64,000 nt of DNA, taken from positions 710,592 to 774,591 of the forward strand of contig JAQSDB010000002.1 of NCBI GenBank assembly GCA_029945725.1. Direction: 5' to 3'. The stretch is from a bacterium (lineage in GTDB: Bacteria; Pseudomonadota; Gammaproteobacteria; Pseudomonadales; Moraxellaceae). The notes below the pieces were generated by a model, which was given only the letters and a program-made list of their open reading frames with translations, was not told the origin of the DNA and made no database searches. A program made the translations under genes and the position numbers. This document shows positions 46,291 through 54,780 of this stretch, one piece after another. The number at the start of each line of letters is the position of its first letter. Within the stretch, counting starts at the first letter, position 1.

Positions 46291-46866
46291 TTACCGGTAT
46301 ACGAAAAACCTCACGCTTTCTCTGAGCGCCAACGCACCGTGCATATAGAGGGCTCCCAGCCAAAACGGAACGCCAAACACATCAACGTGGCGATAGCTGA
46401 CCTGGCCGAAAAACGACAGCAGGCCCTCTGCAAACATGCCCCCCGCGCCCAGTAGCAGGGCCAGCAGCAAGGCCCAGCCTCGCTCGTAGCTAACGGCCAG
46501 ACGCAGGATGAATGTGCCATAGAAGATCAGCGCCAGCAGAGCCGGGCTTTCATTGCCAAAGCCACTGAGCAGGTAGACCAGTACGAAAGCAACGAAGGAT
46601 TCCACCATGGCATGCACGCTGCCTGCGGATTGACTGCTTGCCACGGGCATCATCGACTGGAGTTGTTTTGCCAACCCCGTATAGGAAATCCCCATGACGG
46701 AGAAAGCCATAAAGAAGCCGGGGAATACCCACCACGCTTGCCCGGCGTATACCGGCGCCGGATAGCTGAGGGTTTGCGTATACACATGATTGGCATCACA
46801 AAGGGTGGCGACCAATGCGCCGACCACGGCCAAATACAGGTATCCAGATGCTTTCCGGTTATTCAT
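46291..46866 (-). CDS. Polytopic membrane protein of unknown function
   Basis: 191 residues with about five or six hydrophobic helices (LYLAVVGALVATL, FPGFFMAFSVMGI, ESFVAFVLVYLLSGF, LALIFYGTFILRLAV, ALLLALLLGAGGMF, FWLGALYMHGALAL). The early motif CDANHVYTQTLSYPAP followed by GQAWWVFPGFF recurs in bacterial proteins distantly like INSIG, but I cannot confirm that. ATG 46866 has AAGG upstream. It sits just downstream, in its reading direction, of an attC-like element, so it may be the first chromosomal gene next to, or part of, the cassette cluster. Confidence 0.7.
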   Translation of the reverse strand: MNNRKASGYLYLAVVGALVATLCDANHVYTQTLSYPAPVYAGQAWWVFPGFFMAFSVMGISYTGLAKQLQSMMPVASSQSAGSVHAMVESFVAFVLVYLLSGFGNESPALLALIFYGTFILRLAVSYERGWALLLALLLGAGGMFAEGLLSFFGQVSYRHVDVFGVPFWLGALYMHGALALRESVRFFVYR

Positions 46867-46886
46867 TACTACCTTCATTCAAAAAG

Positions 46887-46946
46887 TGCTCAATGTTTGA
46901 GTTAAGGCCGTGCTGGTGCGGCGTCGGCCTTGAATGACTTTTCAGC
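46887..46946 (-). other. attC-like recombination site (site A, degenerate ends)
   Basis: An imperfect palindrome: GGCCGACGCC near the 5' side and GTGCTGGTG-type loop closed by AAGGCCG (46905-46910 region) and CGGCCTT (46925-46931). It begins 15 bases after the stop of the preceding leftward gene. The inner stem equals that of site I at 62459-62517. The outer R' box is mutated (ATTGAGC instead of GTTAGGC), so the site may be inactive. Confidence 0.6.
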
Positions 46947-46961
46947 TTGGCCGTACTGTAC

Positions 46962-47417
46962 TCACTGATCCCCATTTTCTTTCTGGATTTTATGGGCACG
47001 CATGGATTTGAACTGACGTTGGGCTGGGGTTATGGGGAGCCCTAATTTAGCATGATTTTTTAACGCCTGTTCTAGCCACCATGTGGCCTCATGTACGGGG
47101 TTGATGGTAACTTGATCTTCCATTTCTGACATGTGTTTCACGTTGTTCTTTGAATAATTAATTATAGAGACTGCTTCCTTTCTTGCTTTTATATCTTGGT
47201 ATTTTTCATTTGACTCTAAAGCAATCATCGCGATCTGAGCTTTCAAGTTTTTGGTGAATGCTCGTTCATGTTCTGGGAGATGCATGCCTAAAATTTCTTC
47301 TGCGGCAGCGGCAAGATGGATGACACAAAAATAACTGCGCTGCTCGATGAATAGCTGAAACGCCAAATCGAGGTATTCGCAAGCAATGTCCTGCTTTCTG
47401 TATACGGCATCACTCAT
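46962..47417 (-). CDS. HEPN-like cassette protein of unknown function
   Basis: A 151-residue, mostly helical protein. YLDLAFQLFIEQRSYFCVIHLAAAAEEILG and YSKNNVKHMSE recall HEPN domains, whose helix pairs carry an R/N-x4-6-H motif; here NNVKH is the closest match, lacking the arginine, so RNase activity is doubtful. The gene is A+T-richer than its surroundings. It lies between two attC-like sites and starts ~27 bases after one of them, so it is a gene cassette. Reported as HEPN-like only by pattern. Confidence 0.65.
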   Translation of the reverse strand: MSDAVYRKQDIACEYLDLAFQLFIEQRSYFCVIHLAAAAEEILGMHLPEHERAFTKNLKAQIAMIALESNEKYQDIKARKEAVSIINYSKNNVKHMSEMEDQVTINPVHEATWWLEQALKNHAKLGLPITPAQRQFKSMRAHKIQKENGDQ

Positions 47418-47443
47418 TGATAACCCCGTACCTTTTTCAGGCA

Positions 47444-47507
47444 GCCTAACGTTTGAAATCAGGCCGCGGCCCGTCAGGGGCGTCGCGCCTGTAGCGAATT
47501 GTTCGGC
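47444..47507 (-). other. attC recombination site (site B)
   Basis: Read on the minus strand: GCCGAAC (47507-47501), a left arm ATTCGCTACAGGC, a GC-rich loop, a right arm GCCTGATTTCAAAC and GTTAGGC (47450-47444). The ends match the integron R''/R' boxes and the arms pair with the extra bases expected of attC. The stop codon of the HNH gene lies inside it. Confidence 0.85.
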
Positions 47508-48349
47508 GCCAGCGACGCCAACTTATGCTGCAACTTCTTGCGAATCTCTACACGGTTATTTCCGTGATGGGCCTCACGATGATGATTTGGACAGAGTGCA
47601 ACGACATTACCTACTGAATCAGGCCCTTGCTCATGCAAGGGAACGACGTGGTGGGTTTCTAAGTACACCTGCCCGTTTGTCATGGTGAAACCTACCGCCC
47701 CACAGTATTCGCACTTCCCGTTTGCACGATCCAGTGCAAAGCGACGCACTTCCGGACGACGGATATGGGTACTACCCTTTACCGGCACCTTCTGAGCGGG
47801 GCCACCTTCTGGAACCGGCATATCAAATTGATCAACATAGCGATTGGCGCTGCCGCCTAACCCTCGCATTAAGGTGCATTGGCCGCTGCCAGATTCATAC
47901 CGCGCAACGTGCCATGGCTCAGAATCCAAGAAGCGAAAGGATACTTTTGATGCCGCCGAATCCGGATCATTTCGATTTCGCTTGGTGCCCTCGCAAAGCA
48001 CAACACGTATAGGTAATTTCTCTTTGAATGCCAACTGAATGGCATGATCCATGGCCATCGCCCTAGCCTTCGTTACAGAACTCCTTCCCCGCTCCGCTAT
48101 CTCCCGCGCATTCCATTCGTCTGTAACATCGCCATCCTGCTCTTTCAAGTCGTCGTGCCAAAGGTTAAGTACAACCACCTTTCCAGGTTCAACAAAGGAC
48201 CAGTTGTAGCAATATTTTGGATTTGCTGCGGGATTCTTAACCTTCCCTTTTTTCGAGTTGTCCCAATCACTGACGTCAACGCCAGCCGCATAAACCATGT
48301 CATATATGCGATTCCTTTCGAAGGGACGAAGCGATTCGATGATAGACAT
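47474..48349 (-). CDS. HNH endonuclease, cassette-borne
   Basis: The 291-residue protein ends in a zinc-type HNH nuclease: CEYCGAVGF, the catalytic LETHHVVPLHEQG, N (VGNVVALCPNHHREAHHG). The N-terminal ~180 residues (MVYAAGVDVSDWDNSKKGK, NPKYCYNWSF) form a separate domain, perhaps a modified-DNA reader as in McrA-type enzymes; that is a guess. The last residues (NNSLQARRP) are encoded by the attC site, a common sign of integron cassettes. GGAGG precedes ATG 48349. Nuclease cassettes may act in phage defence or competition; no partner methylase is present. Confidence 0.87.
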   Translation of the reverse strand: MSIIESLRPFERNRIYDMVYAAGVDVSDWDNSKKGKVKNPAANPKYCYNWSFVEPGKVVVLNLWHDDLKEQDGDVTDEWNAREIAERGRSSVTKARAMAMDHAIQLAFKEKLPIRVVLCEGTKRNRNDPDSAASKVSFRFLDSEPWHVARYESGSGQCTLMRGLGGSANRYVDQFDMPVPEGGPAQKVPVKGSTHIRRPEVRRFALDRANGKCEYCGAVGFTMTNGQVYLETHHVVPLHEQGPDSVGNVVALCPNHHREAHHGNNRVEIRKKLQHKLASLAPNNSLQARRP

Positions 48350-48387
48350 GGCGAGCCTCCTGCTAATTCTGTACGTCGAGTTATGGC

Positions 48388-48394
48388 GCCGAAC
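48388..48394 (-). other. Isolated integron recombination box at the cassette edge
   Basis: GTTCGGC on the minus strand, preceded by TTAAC, equals the boundary sequence expected where the HNH cassette was inserted. No complementary arm or integrase gene is found to its right, so this is either a remnant attC or a secondary insertion site. Confidence 0.45.
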
Positions 48395-48604
48395 GTTAAG
48401 TAGCCCCCAAAACGGAGCCCATTCCAATCCCTGTATTGGATATCTGATTCGATTTCGTATGCCGAGGCCTTTGATAGCACCCGGTAGCGCCAGAGAGCAG
48501 AGTTGCTTTTGGATTCAAGCGCGAAAGCACTGAGGCGCTGGCGCAAAAAAACCTCGCGCCAGTCCCCCAAAACATTCCCCCATCCTTCCCGCAATCAACC
48601 GGCC

Positions 48605-49831
48605 TTATGACCTGTCGAAGCCGGTGCTGCGCAGAAAGCTGGCCATTTCCTTGAGGTATTTGCCCTGGTCGAGATGGATCAGGTGGTTGCCGGGGAACCA
48701 GTGCAGGCGCGGGCGGTCCCAGTGATCCCAGAGCAGGCGGGCGTGTTTGGGCGGGGCGAAGCGGTCGCCGGCGCCGCCGACAATCATCAGCTTTTCCTTG
48801 GGGATTTTCGGGGCGTAGGTGAGCGGGCTGCTGACGGCGGTGGCGTGGCGCGCTTCGCGGATGCTGGTACCGCCGAGGCGCAGGCCGGCTTTCAGGAAGG
48901 TGCCGGCCGGCGGCCACTGCAGCACCAGATCGATGATGCTGGCCAGCGGCACATTGGGCACGGCAAAGGCGAGGCGGTCTTCCACGGCGGCGAGCAGGGC
49001 GGTGGTGTAGCCGCCGAGCGAAATGCCGGTGACGCCGATCTGCGGTGCGCCCTGCGCTTCCAGATAATCCATGAAGAGACGGAAATCGTGCACGGCGTGC
49101 GCGAAGGTTTCGTTGATGTGCGAAAGGCCGTGGCTGAAATAGCCGTGGCCGGAGAAGGGCGAGAGCGCCTCCTGGCGGCGGCCGTGGAAGGGCAGGGTGT
49201 AGAGCAGCACGTCGTAACCCTGCTTGAAGAACCAGGGCAGGGCGAGGAAGCGGCTGTTGATCCAGTAGGGATCGGCCACAAAGCCGTGGATGAGGCAGAT
49301 GGTGGGGCGGGCGGGGCCTTCATGGCGCCAGTGTTCGGCCCAGGCGGTGCCGTTGCGCTTGTGGCGGCCGTAGGCTTCGCGCATGGCGGGATTCACGGCC
49401 AGGAAATTGCTTTTGAAGGAGAGGACTTCAACGCGACCTTCGGGCGGGCGGAAGTCGAGCAGGCCGGGTTTGTGCCGGTGCATTTCCACGGCCTGCTGCG
49501 GGCGCTTGAAGAAAGCTCCGGGATCATGCTGTTCGGCAAGGTTCTTGTAGTAATCCCACTGCGCGTGATCCGCCTGCCACTGGCCCGGCCAGAGCGTGGT
49601 GGGCAGGGCGAGGCCGAGGGCAAAGCTGGCCAGCGCGGTGCGCATGCCGAGATCGACGGCGGCGGTGGCGCCGACCATGGCCTGGGATTTCAGGTCCAGA
49701 TAGAAGTCATCGGGAAACTTGTGGAAGGTCGGGTCGAGGTTGTTCCACCAGGGCTGTTCCGGCATCAGGCGGCGGGAGTGCCGGTAGGTTTCATTGGCAA
49801 CGCGGGAGACGTACTGGGCAATCGGTTCCAT
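48605..49831 (-). CDS. Alpha/beta hydrolase, ABHD18-like (copy 2)
   Basis: A 408-residue paralogue of the protein at 29743-31023. Shared blocks include SRRLMPEQPWWNNLDP, IHGF, the nucleophile elbow GISLGGYTTALLAA, GGAGDRFAPPKHARLLWDHW and HWFPGNHLIHLD. One hydrophobic helix near residues 45-65 suggests membrane attachment. The two copies are roughly half identical by eye, so duplication is old. The ATG at 49831 matches the family N-terminus; a longer frame lacks it. It diverges from dnaX; a CAAGCGCTTG palindrome lies between them (49899-49908). Confidence 0.85.
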   Translation of the reverse strand: MEPIAQYVSRVANETYRHSRRLMPEQPWWNNLDPTFHKFPDDFYLDLKSQAMVGATAAVDLGMRTALASFALGLALPTTLWPGQWQADHAQWDYYKNLAEQHDPGAFFKRPQQAVEMHRHKPGLLDFRPPEGRVEVLSFKSNFLAVNPAMREAYGRHKRNGTAWAEHWRHEGPARPTICLIHGFVADPYWINSRFLALPWFFKQGYDVLLYTLPFHGRRQEALSPFSGHGYFSHGLSHINETFAHAVHDFRLFMDYLEAQGAPQIGVTGISLGGYTTALLAAVEDRLAFAVPNVPLASIIDLVLQWPPAGTFLKAGLRLGGTSIREARHATAVSSPLTYAPKIPKEKLMIVGGAGDRFAPPKHARLLWDHWDRPRLHWFPGNHLIHLDQGKYLKEMASFLRSTGFDRS

Positions 49832-50097
49832 GGGGCGGCAGGCAACGTGTGACTGAGAAGTGCTGGCACAATAACGGCCTGTGATGATGTCGACAAGACA
49901 AGCGCTTGCTTGGTTACGACGAGGCACCTAAAGTGCCGCCGGAATGCTTTCGGCAGGGGGAGTGCAGCAGTTAGCATAGGCGCTCTTTTTTCGTCCCTTT
50001 GAACCCCCGTTCGCCGTGGATGATGAACAGCGTGACGAGGGGCCGGCAACCGGCGCCCGCCGCGGCTGTTCCCCGCTTGAACCCAAGGACATACGGC

Positions 50098-52002
50098 ATG
50101 AGTTACCAGGTACTGGCACGCAAATACCGGCCGCACAGCTTTCGCGAGCTGGTCGGGCAGGAACATGTGGCGCGCGCACTGATCAATGCCCTGGACCAGG
50201 ACAGGCTGCACCACGCCTATCTCTTTACCGGCACCCGCGGCGTCGGCAAAACCACCATCGCCCGCATCCTCGCCAAATGCCTGAACTGCGAAACCGGTGT
50301 CAGCTCCGAGCCTTGCGGTGTCTGCGGTACCTGCAAGGAAATCGACGAGGGCCGTTACATCGATCTCATCGAGGTCGATGCGGCTTCGCGCACCAAGGTC
50401 GAGGACACCCGCGAGCTGCTGGACAATGTGCAGTACGCACCTTCGCGCGGCCGCTACAAGGTGTACCTCATCGATGAAGTGCACATGCTGTCCGGGCATT
50501 CCTTCAATGCCCTGCTGAAAACGCTGGAAGAGCCGCCACCGCATGTGAAATTCCTGCTGGCCACCACCGATCCGCAAAAACTGCCCGTCACCATTTTGTC
50601 GCGCTGCCTGCAGTTCGGGCTCAAGGCCATGTCGCCGGAGCGCATCGTTGGCCATCTGGCGTCGGTGCTGCTGAGGGAAGCCGTCGAGTTTGAAGACAGT
50701 GCGCTGTGGGAGCTTGGCCGTGCGGCCAACGGCTCCATGCGCGACGCGCTGTCGCTGACCGATCAGGCCATCGCCTTTGGCAACGGCAAGCTTGGCACCG
50801 CCGATGTGCGCACCATGCTGGGGTCGATTGACCGCGATCTGGTGTTCCGCGTGCTGGAGGCCGTGAACTCCGGTGATGCCACTGCGGTGCTGGCCGTGTG
50901 CGCGGCACTGGCGGAACAAAGCGTGGATTTTGCCGGCGCCCTGGCGGAACTCGTTTCCACCCTGCACCGCGTCGCGCTGGGGCAGATGCTGCCGGAGGCC
51001 GTGGATAATTCGCTGGGCGACAGCGAGCGCGTGCTGGCGCTGGCGCAGGCACTGAGCGCCGAAGATACCCAGCTGTATTACCAGATTGCCCTGCACGGTC
51101 GCCGCGATTTGCCGTGGGCGGCGGATCCGCGTTCCGGTTTTGAAATGACACTGCTGCGCATGCTGGCTTTCCGCCCTTTGCCGACCGCCCCTGAAAGCGG
51201 GCAGGGCGATGGTGCTGCCCGCAGCGCTGCACCGTCGCGTGTGCCGGCCCCGCGCGGTGCGCCTGCTGGTCATCAGGCAACTCATCAGGCAGGCCATCAG
51301 GCCGTGCACCCGGTTCAGCACGGCAGCGGGGCTTCTGCGGTGGCGTCGGTGGCCGTGGCGCGTTCGGCGCAGCCGGCGCACGCCGCGCAAGCAGCCCAGG
51401 CAGTGCCGGCAGCGCAGGCCGCCACGGCGCCCGTGCTGCGTGCGGAGCCTGCCGTGCAGCCGGTCTCGAATGTGGTGCCGCTGCATGCGCCGGTGGTGAA
51501 ACCTGCCGTTGCAGCAGCAGCGCCGGCCTATGCCGAACAGCGGCCGGCGCAGGAAACGCCCCGGCCGGTGGCCGAGGTGCGCGAATCCCGGCCGGCATCC
51601 GGTTCGCCGGTGTCGGCGTATTGCTCGGCAGAAGCGTGGGAGCAGTGGGTGCGTGACAGCGGCTTGTCCGGCGGCGGACTCAATCTGGCCCGGCATGCCG
51701 CGCTGGTGGCATTGAATGACGAGGCTGTCGAGTTGCAGCTGGCGGCGCGCCATGAAATTCTCGCCAGCGGCCAGTCCTTTGCCCTGATCGAAGCGTGTTT
51801 CCGGCAGCAGTTTCCGGGCGTGCAGATCAAGCTGGTGAAAAAGGACCCGGCCTACACCGTGCCCATGCAGGTGATTGCCGCGCGCAAGCAGGCGCGGGTG
51901 GTGGCGGCAGAAGCGTCGCTGCGCAGCGATCCGGTGGTACACGCCCTGATCAATGATTTTCAGGCAGAGATCCTGCCTGACTCGATAATTCCGATTGAAT
52001 GA
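50098..52002 (+). CDS. dnaX: DNA polymerase III subunit gamma/tau
   Basis: DnaX is the clamp-loader ATPase of the replicase. The 634 residues include Walker A GTRGVGKT at 45-52, the zinc ligands C64, C73, C76 and C79, a Walker B region YLIDEVHML and the sensor [13 protein letters not shown]. Domain III follows to ~370. A Pro/Ala/Gln-rich linker spans ~370-510, then the C-terminal tau region. The E. coli-type A-AAA-AAG slippery site is not present near codon 430, so a short gamma form made that way is not expected. AAGGA precedes ATG 50098. ybaB and recR follow, the usual gammaproteobacterial order. Confidence 0.96.
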   Translation: MSYQVLARKYRPHSFRELVGQEHVARALINALDQDRLHHAYLFTGTRGVGKTTIARILAKCLNCETGVSSEPCGVCGTCKEIDEGRYIDLIEVDAASRTKVEDTRELLDNVQYAPSRGRYKVYLIDEVHMLSGHSFNALLKTLEEPPPHVKFLLATTDPQKLPVTILSRCLQFGLKAMSPERIVGHLASVLLREAVEFEDSALWELGRAANGSMRDALSLTDQAIAFGNGKLGTADVRTMLGSIDRDLVFRVLEAVNSGDATAVLAVCAALAEQSVDFAGALAELVSTLHRVALGQMLPEAVDNSLGDSERVLALAQALSAEDTQLYYQIALHGRRDLPWAADPRSGFEMTLLRMLAFRPLPTAPESGQGDGAARSAAPSRVPAPRGAPAGHQATHQAGHQAVHPVQHGSGASAVASVAVARSAQPAHAAQAAQAVPAAQAATAPVLRAEPAVQPVSNVVPLHAPVVKPAVAAAAPAYAEQRPAQETPRPVAEVRESRPASGSPVSAYCSAEAWEQWVRDSGLSGGGLNLARHAALVALNDEAVELQLAARHEILASGQSFALIEACFRQQFPGVQIKLVKKDPAYTVPMQVIAARKQARVVAAEASLRSDPVVHALINDFQAEILPDSIIPIE

Positions 52003-52018
52003 TGCAGAGGTTTCCAGA

Positions 52019-52348
52019 ATGAACATGCAGCAACTGATGCAACAGGCCCAGCGCATGCAGGAGCAGATGCAAAAGCAGATGCAGAAAGCGCAGGAAGAAC
52101 TGGCCCATACCGAATTGCAGGGCGAGGCCGGTGCCGGTCTTGTGAAGATCACCATGACCGGGCGTCATGACGTGAAGCGCGTCGAGATTGATGACAGCCT
52201 GCTCAAGGAAGACAAGGAAATGCTGGAAGACCTGATCGCCGCCGCAGTGAATGATGCCGTGCGCAAGGTCGAGGATTACAGCCAGAAAAAAATGGGCGGC
52301 GTGACGCAGGGGCTGAATCTGCCGCCCGGCATGAAGCTGCCGTTTTGA
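52019..52348 (+). CDS. ybaB: YbaB/EbfC nucleoid-associated protein
   Basis: A 109-residue dimeric DNA-binding protein. The N-terminus is a Met/Gln-rich helix ([20 protein letters not shown]), followed by the beta-sheet segment [17 protein letters not shown], the loop [11 protein letters not shown] and a C-terminal [12 protein letters not shown], all typical of the family. AGAGG lies upstream of ATG 52019, 16 bases after dnaX. It shares an operon with dnaX and recR. Confidence 0.95.
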   Translation: MNMQQLMQQAQRMQEQMQKQMQKAQEELAHTELQGEAGAGLVKITMTGRHDVKRVEIDDSLLKEDKEMLEDLIAAAVNDAVRKVEDYSQKKMGGVTQGLNLPPGMKLPF

Positions 52349-52359
52349 GGACGCCAGCC

Positions 52360-52818
52360 ATGATCCTGCGCAAATATTCCGTGCTGTGCCTGCTCATGCT
52401 GCCGCTCTCGGGCGCGGCACTGGCGGATGGTTTTCGCTTGCTCGGCCGTGAGGGCCGGCAGGCGGAATACGAAGGCACGCTTGTCGTGAGTGGCCGCTTT
52501 GAACGGCGTCAGGATGCGGCAACGCTGGACTGGCGTGGTGATCGTGTCTGCTTCTATCCCGATGCGGCGGCACTCGCGCGGCTGCCGCATGATGCCGGCA
52601 GCAAGAGCAATGTCTCGTTCTGCTTTTCCAATCACCGCGCGGCAACCGAAAAACTGCAGCTGGCCGCGGCACCGGCCGCCGGCACCTGCGGCGTCGCCGG
52701 CACGGCTACGGTGGCGATTTCCCACTATGTGGCGGAAAGCGGTGGTGATGTCTTCGACCAGGCCTGGCTGGAGCATGTGGAAAAGCAGGGACCGAACACG
52801 CCCCTGCGTTGTCCCTGA
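52360..52818 (+). CDS. Exported protein of unknown function within the dnaX-recR operon
   Basis: The 152-residue product has a signal peptide ([17 protein letters not shown]) and a soluble domain with four cysteines (VCFYPD, FCFSNH, TCGVAG, RCP), which may form disulfides in the periplasm. I recognise no family. It is inserted between ybaB and recR, which normally adjoin; GAGGA precedes ATG 52360 and recR follows 31 bases later. Its presence here is likely positional rather than functional. Confidence 0.7.
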   Translation: MILRKYSVLCLLMLPLSGAALADGFRLLGREGRQAEYEGTLVVSGRFERRQDAATLDWRGDRVCFYPDAAALARLPHDAGSKSNVSFCFSNHRAATEKLQLAAAPAAGTCGVAGTATVAISHYVAESGGDVFDQAWLEHVEKQGPNTPLRCP

Positions 52819-52849
52819 TGCTTTTTCCAACACCGTTGCCGAGAGTTTC

Positions 52850-53452
52850 ATGTTTCTGAGTCCCCTGGTCAGTGAGCTGGTTGAAGCCCTGCGCGTATTG
52901 CCCGGGGTGGGGCCGAAATCCGCCCAGCGCATGGCGCTGCATCTGCTGGAACGCAATCGCAGCGGCGGAGCGCGTCTGGCCGATGTGCTGGTGCGTGCCA
53001 TGGAACATGTGCGCGAGTGCAGCGACTGCCAGAACCTGACCGAGCAGGCGCGTTGCCATATCTGTGAAAGCCCCGCGCGTGATCACGGCCTGCTTTGCAT
53101 TGTCGAAAATCCGGTGGACCTGCTGGCCATTGAAAGCTCCGGATCGTTTCGCGGCGTTTATTTTGTTTTAAAGGGGCATCTTTCGCCGCTGGACGGCATC
53201 GGCCCCAAAGAGCTGGGCATTCCGCGCCTGCTGGAGCGCGTGCGCGCCGGCGAAATCCGCGAAATGATCCTGGCCACCAATCCCACGGTGGAAGGCGAGG
53301 CCACGGCGCACTATCTGCGCGAATCACTGCGTGACCAGACCGCACTGATCGTCACCCGCATTGCCCACGGCGTGCCCATGGGCGGCGAACTTGAATTTGT
53401 AGACGGCAATACGCTGGCGCATGCGCTGGCCGGAAGAACCTCGGTCGGCTGA
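52850..53452 (+). CDS. recR: Recombination mediator RecR
   Basis: RecR works with RecF and RecO to load RecA at gaps. The 200-residue protein has the helix-hairpin-helix [17 protein letters not shown], the zinc finger C57-x2-C60, C69-x2-C72, and a Toprim domain ([30 protein letters not shown]). Size is exactly that of the family. GAGAG precedes ATG 52850. Confidence 0.97.
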   Translation: MFLSPLVSELVEALRVLPGVGPKSAQRMALHLLERNRSGGARLADVLVRAMEHVRECSDCQNLTEQARCHICESPARDHGLLCIVENPVDLLAIESSGSFRGVYFVLKGHLSPLDGIGPKELGIPRLLERVRAGEIREMILATNPTVEGEATAHYLRESLRDQTALIVTRIAHGVPMGGELEFVDGNTLAHALAGRTSVG

Positions 53453-53607
53453 CCGGGCGTCGAGAATCCGTCTGCCCCGCCGGCCCTGATTCGTGCGCTA
53501 CTGGCACATTGTTGAATCAGGGCAGGCGGGCAGACATAACCGCCGGTTTGTTTCGGTGCTGTTTAACCGTGTAACAGCAAGCCGGCACCCAGCAGAGGTA
53601 GAGAGCC

Positions 53608-54753
53608 ATGAGTTATTCCGAATATTTCAACGACACCCACGAGCAGCTTCGCCTGACCGTGCGCAAGATGCTGGCCGAGCACGTTCTGCCGTTTGTGCAG
53701 GACTGGGAAGAAGCCGGAACGTTTCCGCGCGAGCTGTACAAGACCCTCGGTGATGCCGGCCTTTCCGGTATCGGCTATCCGGAAGCCCTGGGCGGCTTCG
53801 CGGAAAACGATGTCTTCATGAAGATTGCCGCCAGCGAAGAGCTGATGCGTTCCGGTTCCGGCGGTCTTGTGGCCAGCCTCGGCTCGCTGGATATCGGCCT
53901 GCCGCCGATCGTGAAGTGGGGCACTGAGGAAATGAAACAGCGCGTGGTGCCGGGCGTGCTCAGCGGCGACAAGATTGCCGCGCTGGCCATTACCGAACCC
54001 TCCGGCGGCTCCGATGTGGCCAACATCAAGACCCGTGCCGTGAGCGATGGTGATCATTTTCGCGTCACCGGTTCAAAAATGTTCATCACCTCCGGCATTC
54101 GCGCGGATTACTACACGGTGGCGGTGCGTACCGGCGGCGAAGGCTACGGCGGCATCAGCCTGCTGCTGATGGAAAAGGGCATGCCCGGCTTCACCACCGG
54201 CTCGCCGCTGAAAAAAATGGGCTGGTGGGCATCCGATACCGCCGAGCTGTTTTTTGATGACGTCATGGTGCCGAAGGCGAACCTGATCGGCAGTGAAAAC
54301 GCCGGCTTTTTTGTCATCATGACCAACTTCCAGATGGAGCGCCTGAATCTGGCGGTGATGGCCAACATGACTTCGCAGATGGCGCTGGAAGAATCGCTGC
54401 GTTATGTGCACGAGCGTTCGGCCTTCGGCAAACCGCTGGCAAAAATGCAGGTGATCCGCCACAAGCTCGCCGACATGGCGACGCAGGTCGAAGCCAGCCG
54501 TGAATTCACCTATCGCGTGGCGGCCCGTATCCAGGCCGGCATTCCTTCGGTGAAGGAAGTCTCCATGGCGAAGAATTTCTCCACCCGGGTCAGTGATGCC
54601 GTCACCTACGAGGCCGTACAGATTTTTGGTGGCATGGGCTTTATGCGTGAAACCCTTGTTGAGCGTCTCTATCGCGACAACCGCATTCTGGCGATTGGCG
54701 GTGGCACTCACGAGATCATGAACGAAGTCATTTCAAAGCAGCTGGGTTTGTAA
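53608..54753 (+). CDS. Acyl-CoA dehydrogenase
   Basis: A 381-residue flavoenzyme that introduces a 2,3-double bond into acyl-CoA. It shows ALAITEPSGGSDVANIKTRA, GSKMFITSG, ERSAFGKPLAKMQ and QIFGGMGFMRE. The usual catalytic glutamate of the C-terminal YEGT motif is replaced (GGGTHEI), but the glutamate in QMERLNLA is at the position used by isovaleryl- and long-chain acyl-CoA dehydrogenases, so the enzyme should be active on a branched or long substrate. It may feed FadBA. GGTAGAGAG precedes the ATG. Confidence 0.93.
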   Translation: MSYSEYFNDTHEQLRLTVRKMLAEHVLPFVQDWEEAGTFPRELYKTLGDAGLSGIGYPEALGGFAENDVFMKIAASEELMRSGSGGLVASLGSLDIGLPPIVKWGTEEMKQRVVPGVLSGDKIAALAITEPSGGSDVANIKTRAVSDGDHFRVTGSKMFITSGIRADYYTVAVRTGGEGYGGISLLLMEKGMPGFTTGSPLKKMGWWASDTAELFFDDVMVPKANLIGSENAGFFVIMTNFQMERLNLAVMANMTSQMALEESLRYVHERSAFGKPLAKMQVIRHKLADMATQVEASREFTYRVAARIQAGIPSVKEVSMAKNFSTRVSDAVTYEAVQIFGGMGFMRETLVERLYRDNRILAIGGGTHEIMNEVISKQLGL

Positions 54754-54780
54754 TCCAGGCGCTTTAACCGGGTCCCTTTC

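Noticed and set aside
48396..48917. Leftward frame overlapping the end of the second ABHD18-like gene
   Set aside because: Pro/Arg-rich shadow in another frame of the hydrolase gene running into non-coding DNA, without a family pattern.
49765..52155. 796-codon open frame antisense to dnaX
   Set aside because: It is a His/Arg/Gly-rich shadow of dnaX codon bias in high-G+C DNA; the sense frame encodes an unmistakable DnaX.
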